Below, piece by piece: positions 1 to 11,500 of a stretch of 64,000 nt of DNA; the first letter of the stretch is position 1; each line of letters starts with the position of its first letter. The translations under genes and the position numbers were made by a program. Source of the DNA: Acanthaster planci (lineage: Eukaryota > Echinodermata > Asteroidea > Valvatida > Acanthasteridae). The notes beneath the pieces are model-generated. The model did not search any database. It had not been told where the DNA came from and saw only the letters and a program-made list of their open reading frames with translations. Location of the stretch: the NCBI RefSeq assembly GCF_001949145.1, contig NW_019091361.1:2527825-2591824 (forward strand), read 5' to 3'.

Positions 1-1289
1 GTCTCCCAAATGATAAACTCATCAGGCCTGCCCTGCTGAGGTCAAGCATGTTGTATGCTGTAATGTCAGTATCTCCCCTGCTGTGTCTGTTTCCTGGCTC
101 AGTGGAGATATACCAGTACATACATGGGTAAGGGGATTATGTACATGTACAGTCACCTACATGCTGGTATCTGTGCGCCTGTTAATCTGGTGTCTTGCAA
201 TTGGTTTGACCTCATTCCTCCATGGTTTGACCTTACCAGGTTAATTGTGTTGACCAAACCTTAACCACACTGCCTTCTGGGATATGCAACAGTCAACATT
301 GCTTAATTTCACAGAGATTTTCATACATGCATTTCAAAGGAATTGATGTCCTTTTCTTAAAGTTAAGGTACTGGTACATGTACAGTTGTACCGTGGTACA
401 TGTACACTATATACTCATATGTTGTACATGTAAATTGTACGTTTACATGTATAAATGTAGGGCCTACTTGTTTACACGGGTTGTACTTTAGTTCACCAAC
501 TTTCGATTTGGTTTGCCATTGTGGGATTTGACTAAATAAAATTTGAGAAAGTGAGTGCTTTGTATCCTGTAATTTTCCCGCACTTGCTGTTGGGCACTTG
601 GTACATAAAACTACAGAATAAAGAACTCATAAATCATCGCCTTGACATGTTTGTCTCTGCAGCCATTGGAAGGGAAAAAAACCCTACTAGGGTCCGAGTT
701 CATTAGCGGTAATAGCATCCATCAGCACTGAAGGCCAATAGTAAGCAAACTGTCCAAATGACCCCCGCTGCCAGATTCAAGGAGACATTCCATCAGTACT
801 TGATCCTAATCCTGTTGTCGTCGAGGGTTTCATCCGGCCACGACTCAGGTTTGCACAGTTACTGGTAAATGTCCTTGTGTAAAGGACCGATTTTTAGAAA
901 AACTGCACTGTGGCCCACATGTACATGTACAGTGTCACAATATGTGTGCTTCAGACTTGAAAGCTTTGTTACTGATGGACACATCAAACACGGAGGATGA
1001 TTTTTAATACGTTTTATTAACAACTTTAGAAATGTGAGACTATAACTTTACATGTAATTACAAATGCAAATAGGGGAGGTACTGTACATGTACTGTACAT
1101 GTATCATTAACTTCAGTTTAATGCAGAACGTGTTGGTAGTGGTCATTTGTACTGCATCAATTTCATACAAAATCAAGAAGAGGCGAGCCCCTGAAAGAAT
1201 TTACATGTCCACACATATGTAATTTTCTCTTTTTTTTCCATAAATACATGTATCATGCAAATCAATATTGAAACAACATGTACCCGTAA
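1..1289. other. Non-coding flank, left edge
   Basis: No recognisable gene. It contains scattered TACATGTAC-type palindromes (near 365-410, 918-930 and 1083-1102). A CATGTAC-poor stretch at about 663-863 follows a good acceptor-like sequence (ttgtctctgcag, ending 662) and is discussed as a possible upstream exon. It could be the 5' flank or a first intron of the ASH1L gene, or belong to another gene to the left. Confidence 0.5.
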
Positions 1290-1610
1290 TGGTATCTGAA
1301 GTTAAATGAAGACGGGCATCCGGTTCATAAGTGACTTCGTCACAAAGGCGGACGCACCGCAATTCGCAGGCTCCCATTGGACGATTGCCGAAGTTGTGCC
1401 TTAACTTCCGGTTCCATGGTTCCACATAAACGGCGATCAATGCGTGTATCGGTAACCCTATGTGCAGTGCACGTGTGCAGCGGGCGTGGTTTAAACTGAA
1501 GTGACGTCACACTTACGAACCCTATTGGTTAATCACTTGCTGGGAATGGGATAGTGTCATTTCATTGGTTGAGAATTGGCCATGTGGCCAGTCTGATGTA
1601 CATGTACGTA
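1290..1610. promoter_or_regulatory. Promoter-like patch (ETS, CCAAT, CRE, GC box)
   Basis: This stretch is richer in CpG than its surroundings. It carries an ETS-like ACTTCCGGTT near 1403, a CCAAT box on the minus strand near 1375, a GC/KLF-like GCGGGCGTGG near 1479, a full CRE palindrome GTGACGTCAC at 1501-1510, and further inverted CCAAT boxes near 1524, 1564 and 1574. This clustering is typical of TATA-less animal promoters. Direction is unknown: it could drive ASH1L rightward, with a first intron of about 15 kb, or a gene to the left. This is inference from motifs only. Confidence 0.4.
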
Positions 1611-4323
1611 CATACCGGTACATGTACTTGTTACACGTTTCGGCCTCATAATTCAGTGCACAATATGCTTGTTTAGAGACTGTAGCATATCACAGTAGCT
1701 GACAATCTTCAACTGTCAACACATCAAATAACATGCATGCAAGGTTTCCTTTGATCGCCTAATGCCCTCATATTTTTACCAGTACAGTACATGTAATTGT
1801 ACTTCCCATGCACCGGTACAGTTGAACATTGTATGTCACAAGAAGTTGCAGACCACTGCACAACATGGAGTTACCTCCTTTTTTTTCTGACTTCCCAGTT
1901 GTGTGCTCTGTGTAAAGTATCCCTGATTCCTGTTTACTCTGGGGTTTGAAAGTGGTTAACAGTTTCCCCGAAAACTTGTTAAAGCAGTTGCCTGAGGTGT
2001 CCCCTTACATCATGGGGGATTGACCTTGCACCCACAGGTACAGTCAAGGTGACTTTTTTCACCCGCCTCCCTTGCTGCTGTGATTTATGGAAGATTTACA
2101 CCGCAAGCATGCGGTGGGACCGCCATATACTCGCCATCCAGTTTGTGAAGCCCGGGGTGTTAAACTTTGGCCCCATTCCAAGACATTTCAGTTTCTGTTT
2201 GGAGCAAAGTTTCTGTTCGGAGTGTATCAGAGCACAGCTCTGGTGAGGCTTCTTACATACAGTTCAAAGAACCAGGTCCACAGAGAGCCAAATAAACCGC
2301 ATGGGACCTCAGAACAGTTCAGTGGCTGCAAAGTCTGAAGGCAACTTGCCAAAATATGTATGACTCATGGATAAATGAAGAAAAGCCATAATTTGATTAT
2401 GGGCGTGATAGCATGTCACCTGCCTTGTTATTTTGTCACAGATGTGTTTGTAATGAAAGGGAAGGATACATTGAGTAAGTACAGTTTGAATAAAATCCAG
2501 GTTTATGACCTACCAGTAGTTTTGATAAGTACAGTGGTGGACCAGTGTGCCTTCAAAATTTATATGTAACCATCTGATTTCATGTTACATTTTATGACAC
2601 TGCAGTCATGTCAATTGTCTATTATTGTGTGATACTGTGAGGGCCAGGTGAGCCCAATTCACTAATTGTAGATAAAAATTGGCCATAAAATGGCCAGTGT
2701 AGTGTACAGAGTACATGCTCGTTGCATAAAGAATGATCACTGAATTGTGCAGGCCCACACTCATGACACTCTAGAAGTCTTTGGAGATTCCAGCTTGGAA
2801 TTAACCACATGTTGAAGTAGCCAGAGTAGCGATTTATTGATGAGGAAGGTTTGCTCTTTAGAAGTGCCCCTTGTGTGAGGCACATGTTTGCATTTAATAA
2901 TAGGGCATTAACAAACAGGGCATGTTTTACAGGGCATTACAACTGCACAGTAACTGCCAACACTTGTAGGGGGGGGAAAGGAATGACCTCTGTTATTGTG
3001 GGCTGTTCAGCTCACCCTCCTTTGTCTGGCTATGATTTAAGTGAGCGTCCCTGTGGGCCACAATGGTAAGGCAGCTTACCCCTTGAATGGAGTGTGAGTG
3101 GAAGCAAATGAAGTGTGCTAGAACCCCTCCACAGAATCCAGCAATCCACCTTTTCAGATTGTGAAAACAACCATAAAAGTAAGCCCAATTCGTTTTCTCC
3201 CTCTGTGGCTGATTGCCCTGTGATACAACATTACGCAGTCAGGCTTTTGTGTGGTTTGGGGGGCACCCTGGTGCTGTCAACCCCCCCTTCACCTCCACCT
3301 CCTGAAGCAGCTACTCCTTGTATGCTTGGTGTGAGTATTGTCATGATAAGTAGGTGTTGTCACACCTGACTGGTCTGTTACCTGATAGCGATGTGTGTTT
3401 TCAACTTATCTGCCTTGTGGTTGTTGATATGGAGCCTGTGGCTTTGTCATGATACTTGTAGCACCTGCTGTTAGGATTGTTTGATGATGATGTTTGAGTG
3501 TTGCAGGGTTCTACATTGTACATGTGCCTGTAAGTAGCACTGTTCTTTATGTAATTGAGTGTTCACCATTACATTGGCACTTTAACTTCCTCTTAGGCAG
3601 GAGTGTTGACAGTGAACTTAAGTGTTGGCACGGATACATGTACATGTAATGATCAGTGTCGGGCTTTTCTTCCTTTTTAAAGAAGAAATTAGGCTTATCA
3701 CTGATAAATAACTGTAAACAGGTCATGCCGTTTAGCGTCAACAAAGCGTTAACAAGTTATTCAAGCATATTTATGCAAAAATTATATATTAAGATATTTA
3801 TAAGGCTCCTACCCGTACATGCATGTATATCATATTCGGTGTATCTCATTATTGAAAATTATATTTGAGTGTGGAAATTGGAGAGACAAATTTGGGCCTG
3901 CTCGTGCAGCCTGACCGGCCACCATCCTGTTTTGGCCTGGATGGCAGAGAAAAGAAAGATGGCGACCTCCCACTCATCACGAAGAATTTTTGTTTTCCCA
4001 CGAGAATCTGGAAGCAAATTCGCTGTTTCACTTAGGCCTATACAGTGACAGATGTTAGAATCTGTAAAATACTCATATGATAAATTTGATAAAACTACTT
4101 CTAAATCTTTAGAGAATATTTTCAAGGAATTGACGCTTTGTCAATGCTACACTTGTGTGTATTGACACTTGTTGATGCTAAATAATGCGACTGCTGTGCA
4201 CTGTCATATTCTTTTCCTTCAAGTGCATCTAGTACTTGTTTTAACATACCAGTACAGTGTGGTAACATACACGTACATGTGAAAGGATGTATAAATGAAG
4301 AGTGCGTGTGTGATCCTGTACAT

Positions 4324-4371
4324 ATGTACCGGTACATGTACAAGTGTTAACAGATGTACATGTACATGTAT
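4324..4371. repeat. CATGTAC palindrome cluster
   Basis: Runs of TACATGTAC and TACCGGTACATGTAC. Every unit is self-complementary (CATG, GTAC, CCGG cores) and largely alternates purine and pyrimidine. It is representative of dozens of such sites in the left 16.8 kb. Confidence 0.8.
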
Positions 4372-5972
4372 GGTACTGTATTGTGCATAAGTGTGTGCAT
4401 ACATGTAGGTACCGGTTCAGTACTGATGGTGTAACTGTGCAAGATTCTACTGCATCCACGATACTACTATTTCATCAAACTGTCGATACATGTATGTAAA
4501 CAGTGCATTTATAAACACTTGCAGAGGCCCCATGATGTATTTATGAACAAGAGTTTATCCAATAATTTTTGTTTCAATTACAGAGTGATGCAGTGTGTAA
4601 TTTTCCTGTTCAATAAACGAAGACAACAGACATTTAGAAAGTGAAAGATTGTTAAATTTACCCCCCCCCCCGTAACTCAAAAATAACTAGTTGTACTGGT
4701 ACTGTAGTCACCAATTTTGTGCAAGGTGCTTGGCAGAAACCAGCGTGATACTTTAAGTACCCAGCACATGTATGAGAGGGCAACTCACCTCTCAGTGTGA
4801 AGCATGCTGTGTGCTTACATACATGTACATGTACTGTACACCTGTATACTGGTACCGTCCACTCAGGACACCATCACAGCAAGTCAAGCAGACGCCATGC
4901 CAGTCTGGGCATGGCGGGTGATTACGCCTTGCTCAATTTGGCCGGCAAGCATTTGTAATTAAATAAAGCAGTGTGGAGTCCCTTGGTGAGAAACTGTTGG
5001 GGAGATTTAATTGTATTGATTGGAGCTGTGTGGGTAATTGTACTGGTACTGATCGCTTGGTATTTTACATCGTGTAGATTTTTCAATAAAGGCTAAGAGT
5101 GCGTTTGGCTAATTACCGGTATGTGTGCATGTGGAAAGTGGTCAGTGGAACTGTTGAATGGAAAATGAGAACATAAGAACATTAAAACCAAAATTATAGC
5201 CCACAGATGACAGCTACCGGGTCCTTCAATAATATTGATTTTAAAGCCTGCTTCATGAATAATTCTGTGGGAGCAGGGGAACACACAAACAAACACTTGG
5301 CATTAGAGATGTTAAAATATACACAAGTGTAGATTTGACACCTTAATAAATGATTTGTCTTTTGTTTTGGGAATTACCGAGGGCTTGAAATACCTACCAG
5401 TACTGGACCCAAGCCTCTGGGTTTACTGTCATTCTTTTAGATGAGTTGATGCTAGCACAAGCCTGGCAGTCTATTTTTCTTCTTTCAATTCAAGTATCAC
5501 AGAATTTTCATTAGAAAGACATTGTGTGAGCCTAATTTTTTTTTAGATAAGGGTCCTTTCATATACATGTAGATATGCATTACAGAACTTTGAAGACCGG
5601 TACCATAGGGTAGGGTAGGGCACCAAATCACTTTTGGCTCTGTCATAACTGTGTTATATACTCTTCTCACATGTTTTGGTCTAGTAAATCCTGTGAGGTA
5701 CTGTTGTTGTTTTTTTTTTTTGGGGGGGGATGTTTTTATTCAGTTTTTTGGTGACATTTGACCCCTGCATTGCCTGTGTAATGTGTTCAGTCACAACTGT
5801 GCATGTATGTACATGTGCAGTTTTGTGGGAATTCTTGCTGGGGACTGTTTTCCAAACAAACATTAAAATTATTAATAATCAACAATGAAATAAATTTTAA
5901 AGCCCAAATATTTTTGGAAAGACTGTGATCTACTGATGTGCATTTGGTAAACATGTACACCATGTACCTATA

Positions 5973-6010
5973 TACATGTACATGTACAGTGTACATGTAT
6001 GTACATGTAC
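5973..6010. repeat. CATGTAC palindrome cluster
   Basis: An almost uninterrupted series of TACATGTACATGTACAGTGTACATGTA-type units, the same family as the other clusters in the left part of the window. Confidence 0.8.
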
Positions 6011-6894
6011 TAATTGTGTTGTAGCACTATGCATGTTAAAATTAAGAGTTGATAGCAGATAAGGTTTTAAGTCCACATGACCTGTGCTTTTGAAAAGTCA
6101 ATTGGACTGAATGAATCCAGTTGCCTGGTGGGTGACATGAACCCCGTGGTTGATGAGTGCTGACGTGGTACCACTACTGTAGACACGACTAAGAGAAATA
6201 ACATTGGCTTCCATCTCAAGGGATGAGTCATATTCCTGAAGAATCTTCACTGCTCGCACTCTATCTCTGTCTCTCTCTCCTTCCATGTACACTGTCATTT
6301 TTCAGCAGCGGCATCTCCCTGAGACAATCTTACCGCGCCATTCCACCCTAGCTGTCTCTCTCTCTCTGTGCACCGTCACCTACATGTACATGTACAGTGC
6401 TCCATGCTCACTCCATCGGGCCGTGACCGAGGTGTGATTTTCACCTGTGCTGTCCTGCATGCATAATGCGACAGTGATACCTCTTACCGGTAGTACCTTG
6501 GCCCCCCTTATACATGTACATGTACTCCCTCTCCTCTGGGACTGTCATGACAGAGATGCAATTTTGTCTTGTCGGCATTTCAGTGTTCAATTAAACCGGT
6601 CATTTTAGGATGTGTACATTTTATACCACCAGCATGCATAAATGAAAGAAAAATGCTGTTAAAGTTGGTAAGCAAGTTACGAATGAAATTACTCATATAC
6701 TGCGTACATGTATATACTAATACTATATACTAATATTATGTACATGCATACCTACATGTACCGGTACATGTACCCGGTTATTACACTGCATGACCGACAG
6801 CTTCCAGTATTATTCAATTTTTATGTGCATCTTCAAGGTGCTTTTCTGTTTTGAACTTTTCTTCCAGTAGGAGCTTACATCTTACATGTGAGGC

Positions 6895-6945
6895 GTTGTT
6901 TGTTTGTTTGTTTGTTTGTTTGTTTGTTTGTTTGTTTGTTTGTTT
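6895..6945. repeat. (GTTT)n microsatellite
   Basis: About twelve uninterrupted GTTT units followed directly by a TACATGTACATGTAC cluster. A simple tetranucleotide repeat, expected to vary in length between individuals. Confidence 0.95.
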
Positions 6946-7594
6946 TGTACATGTACATGTACTTTTGTCTACCTTCAGTGTGAATGTGCATACATGAACA
7001 GTGTTCCTGTGAGTCAAGCGTCGTGAATTCAAACACATGTAGTTTTTCGAATTACAGGAAAATTAAGAAGAGATTTTTTTCTTTTATTTCACCGTTGCCA
7101 GGTGTGAAATGTACAGTACATGTGCACAAATTTACAGTACATACATGTACATATTACATACCGGTACATGTGCTTGTATGTACTGGTACCAGACTATCAT
7201 CAGTTTCAGTTAGGAATCCTGTAAAATACAAATCATTGCTTTTTCCTTTAAAAAAGTGATGAGATTGTCTCAAAAATTTCACTTCAGCTGATTTGTATGT
7301 ACCATGCAGTACCTTCATTGTAAAGAACCGAACACGTAACACATACCGCTAAACGGAGCTCTGAATGGATGGAATGCCAAAATGAACGTGCAAAATACCA
7401 ATACCTCAACCTCAGTCTGCACTTCCATATATGTACTTGTGCACCCGGATCTTTCTTTTAACTACTGTCCATTATGGACCATGCTTTAGCCAGGTACAGT
7501 ACAGCCACTGTAGACTACCGGTAGTCTGCTACATGTAAGTATAGGTATAGATGAAATATGGAGTGTGGTAGGAATTCGGTCGGAAATAAAATTT

Positions 7595-7716
7595 AGGCTG
7601 CATCCGAATCTCTTGTCTGGAGCTAGGTCTAGGTATTTGCTCCGTTGGAGATTCGTGGAGACGCGCAGACAATAGACCTAGCCGTAGCTCTGGAAGCCCG
7701 TTTCGGACACAGCCTT
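7595..7716. mobile_element. Short inverted-repeat element (MITE-like)
   Basis: The ends are imperfect inverted repeats. The left end reads AGGCTGCATCCGAA and the right end, reverse-complemented, reads AAGGCTGTGTCCGAA. Inner arms (GGAGCTAGGTCTAGGTATT against AGAGCTACGGCTAGGTCTATT) also pair, so most of the 122 bp can fold back. TTTA on the left and TTAA on the right could be a decayed TTAA target duplication. It has no coding capacity, as expected for a non-autonomous DNA transposon. Confidence 0.6.
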
Positions 7717-8501
7717 AACATCATGGCCCGTGTAGCAGGGATTTTGATAATGGTAATGTTCTAAGGATTTTGCAAAAAAAGGATACGGTAACATACGTAT
7801 GCCATGAAATAACACAAAACAAATTTGGGATGGGTTTAAATGATTTTGCCAGTTTTGGGTATCGTTGATTGATTGGGAATGGTGGAAAAGAAATGGGTCG
7901 ATATACTGGTATATACGAGTACATATGGTGTATGGGATCTGTGCATCCCTGAGTCAGGTTTTAAAGCCTTTCTTGTTTTGGTATTGATTCTTCATATTTT
8001 TTTTATTTACACAATGTTTTAAAACTTGTGCAGGGCTTCATCCCCCATCAGCAAATTCTACAAATGGCTCTGAAAGCAGTACGTGTGAAAAAAAATTTGT
8101 TTGTGGGGTACGTGTTGTACATGTACTGTATAATGAAAAAAATGTAGAAATTAATGTACATGTAACTTAAACAAGCGCTCCTTAAAAATTAATGCACCTG
8201 CAGAGTACACCCCCCCCATTTTTTTTCATTTCATTTATCAGCTCCGGTAAATACTACATGTAAAGAGCCCATTCCTAATCTGTAAGTGCTTCCCCAGTAA
8301 GTATGCAGTAAGGAACATGTCATTTATGTGCATGTTTTTCAACAGGTTGGTTCAATGATCCTCCGAGTGGTTTTCATGTATCCATTATAAAGGACACATC
8401 ATAGGGCGGAAATTGAACAATTGAAGCTGTCACATTGCATACGTTGCGTGACTGTGTACACACAGTAGGTACCGTACGACGCCGTTACCCAGAATGCACC
8501 G

Positions 8502-8515
8502 AGGTCAGAAGGTCA
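8502..8515. promoter_or_regulatory. AGGTCA direct repeat, spacing 2 (DR2)
   Basis: Two perfect AGGTCA half-sites separated by GA, the arrangement bound by some nuclear-receptor dimers (RXR/RAR type). It lies in a CpG-containing patch at about 8440-8580. A single site can arise by chance, so this is only a candidate. Confidence 0.25.
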
Positions 8516-11500
8516 GACAAGACATGTGCAATGTGTGCGTGCCCAAACAACCGACGACGCACCCTGTGTACTTAGTAAACCTGCCCGGTATTGATCCCAG
8601 TCCTGTCTGGAAAGACGCACAGGTCACTGATAGTTTTTGCCACATCCTGAATTAGGAAGTAAATAAAAGACTGCACTTACTGTCCGTGTATATATATCAT
8701 GCATGTATGTAGTATACATGTGTGCACATATGGCACATGCACATGTACATGTATGCACCTGTTATGCGGGAACAAATTTCTGCCTGATGAAAGTGAAAGT
8801 GTTTACTTTTGTTTGCAGGACATAAAGCATATTCATCTAGAAAAACTTATCATGAAATGTTCAGAAAATGTTTAAAAGATTTACTCTTGTGTACGGTATA
8901 CATAAACATGTTATTTGGTTACCAATGTACTAGTATTGGTAAGACCAGTGGAAAATGCTGGTAAAATTTATCATCCTTGATTTTTCAATTTCAGACCTGT
9001 ATATGTACTGACAGTGGCAATAGGGATGATGAATCCTGTATTTTATGGGGGGCCATAAATTTTCTTGGGATTTGCTTCTGTGTTTTTTTGAATAGCATCG
9101 TTTGTCCTTGTGTGTGCACTTGGTGGTTTACCCAGTGCATTTGTTCCACCTACAGCACATGTTGCAGGAAAGCTCTGATCCTTATTATTGACTGACTCAG
9201 CTTCCTAGAAATGCTTTTTCAAAGATTTTTTTTCCATTTTGCCCGCCATGCAGTCAACTTGTTCGTGTATGTTGAATGACAAGTTTGGAGAGCAGTGCTT
9301 TTGGCTTGGGCAGATGCGTGGACATGCACCTGTATGCTTGTGTGTCTCTGTCAAATATGAGCTGACATGCACGCAATTCCCATCTTTGTGGTACCCACTC
9401 CAGAGTGCAGATTTAATCATCCAAATGGCCGTGTAACATATACATATATGTTACTGTCAGACATCAGTAATCCATTGCTAAAAGTACCAGTGGTACCAAT
9501 AAGTGCAGTGAACTTACTTTTTTCACAAGATGCGCATCGAAAGCAGACGCCAGGTTTCCACTGATGAACTGAACAGAAATTGTGCGTAGAGTGTAGATTC
9601 CCAGTACGATATGTGACAAAGGGCCCCCCCTCCCATTTGATACATAAACCATTTACATGTATACCCAAGGCTATGGGACATGTATCTACAGCATCCCCTG
9701 AAAATCTGAACGGAATTCCCAAGACTCTTACAACACAGAAGACGACTTACAAGGGGGAGGGAGGTCAACTTTACGTCAGGTACCGGGTATGTAATGAAGT
9801 GAACTTCTTGAAAATTGCATTGTCTCATACTTGTCGTAACGATACTTAGCAAATATCAAATTTTGAAAAGGCACAGAAAAGACCAGGGTTGTACATGTAC
9901 TGTACGGTGCATGTTTGCAGTTGTTTTTGTAGACGAAACTAAAGCAACACTGATGGAAGTTGTAGAGAACATAAAAAACATGGTGAGATTAAGATAAAAA
10001 CTGGAGTTTCAGGAAGTGGGTTTGGAAACTTGAGGTTGAGATCCGTACCCAAAATAGATTTTGTTTTCACACGTGTCATGTACCAGTACATGTACCAGTA
10101 TATATACGCTGCACATGTATGGTCAATGCATACATGTACATGTAGATACCGGTAATGTACATGTAGGCACAAGCCACCTACTGAAATTGTCCGTATCAAG
10201 TTACCGACTTAATCAAATTCAAGCAGGAGCAGCGGCAGAAATTAAACTTGAATTTGCATTCATGCTCATGTGAGTAGTCATCAGATCTTCAGACTAATCC
10301 TGGTGCTGTTGTACAAAGTTCAAGTTGAATGATTTCCTGAAGTATTGTTCATTAGTTGTTCATAGGTCAAGTTGTAATATTATCCTGCACAATGTGTGCA
10401 ATAACAGGAATGTGTACCTATGAAAAATGCAGCTGCGTGTATTTTGTGGGGTGTGTGAGTGCGTATGGACTACAGGATTACGTTAATCTGGTTTTGGTTT
10501 TGTGCACTTGTCTAAAGACAAAAATGTGTGGAAAAAAAGATGAGCTATTTTCTCGCCACATCCGTGAAACGTATGACAACAATCATTTACATGTACCTGC
10601 GGTCAGTTCTTCTCCATTTTTGTTGGCTGAAAATTTCAAAAAAAGTTTACTTCAAAATTTTTTTTTCCTCTTGAAAATGTTGTGCCGGCCGAGGTGTACC
10701 ATGCCGTCACTTGGTGTAGTGGCGAGCACATGTACAATAGTAACTGTTGATCCATGAACAGCTTACCAGTACATGCATCAGATGAATTTAAATGATTACT
10801 TATTTGAACCACAGGGGTATGTAAACAGATTTTTTTTAATAACCTTCACAACTGGTATCCAGTTGACAGCAATGGTGGACACCCCTTCTCTAAATCTTGG
10901 CCCTGGGCAGAATTCTCTGATCTAAAAAACCACAAAACCAGTACAAGAATTCAAACACAGACCTTGACTTGTACATGAGGCTCACTGACCGCGATATTTA
11001 TAGTATTGTGCCTGGGTATAAATACGTGTGCATGCAAGAAAATTTGGGGTGCCCACTTAGCATACTATCAATACGATTGAATGGGCACAATGGAGTGGTG
11101 GTTCACACCAAATGACTGCATTGATTTTGCCAGGAGTTGACACTGCCTAATGGGGCAACAAGCAGTGCCCATGCCTGGCTGGGCATAATGCTGATGAAAT
11201 CAATACATACATACATTGTACAACTCAACAAAGAAATGACCCTGGACAGATGGCTTGTTGGGATGCTCCGACTACTCTAGTCTTAACGCAGTTCACACCA
11301 ATTTCTTATTGTTTAAATTTGCACGCTGTCTTTGTACACCTACATGTACCGGTAAGTATTACATTGAGTAGGCATTCACTGCGTTCAGGGGACAAGTTCT
11401 TTTGTTAGAGAAATTTGAACCAAGTTGTTGGGACATTTCTGACTCCCCACAATGATTTCGGTCCACACAAAATAAACAAAATGTCGAGTATATGTCCCCA

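Noticed and set aside
9417-9852. Overlapping open frames of 89-109 codons on both strands
   Set aside because: No recognisable domain, no supported splice context, and mutually overlapping frames on opposite strands.
10356-10757. 133-codon open frame on the plus strand
   Set aside because: Cys/Leu/Phe-rich composition from T-runs, no similarity recognised, surrounded by palindrome repeats.
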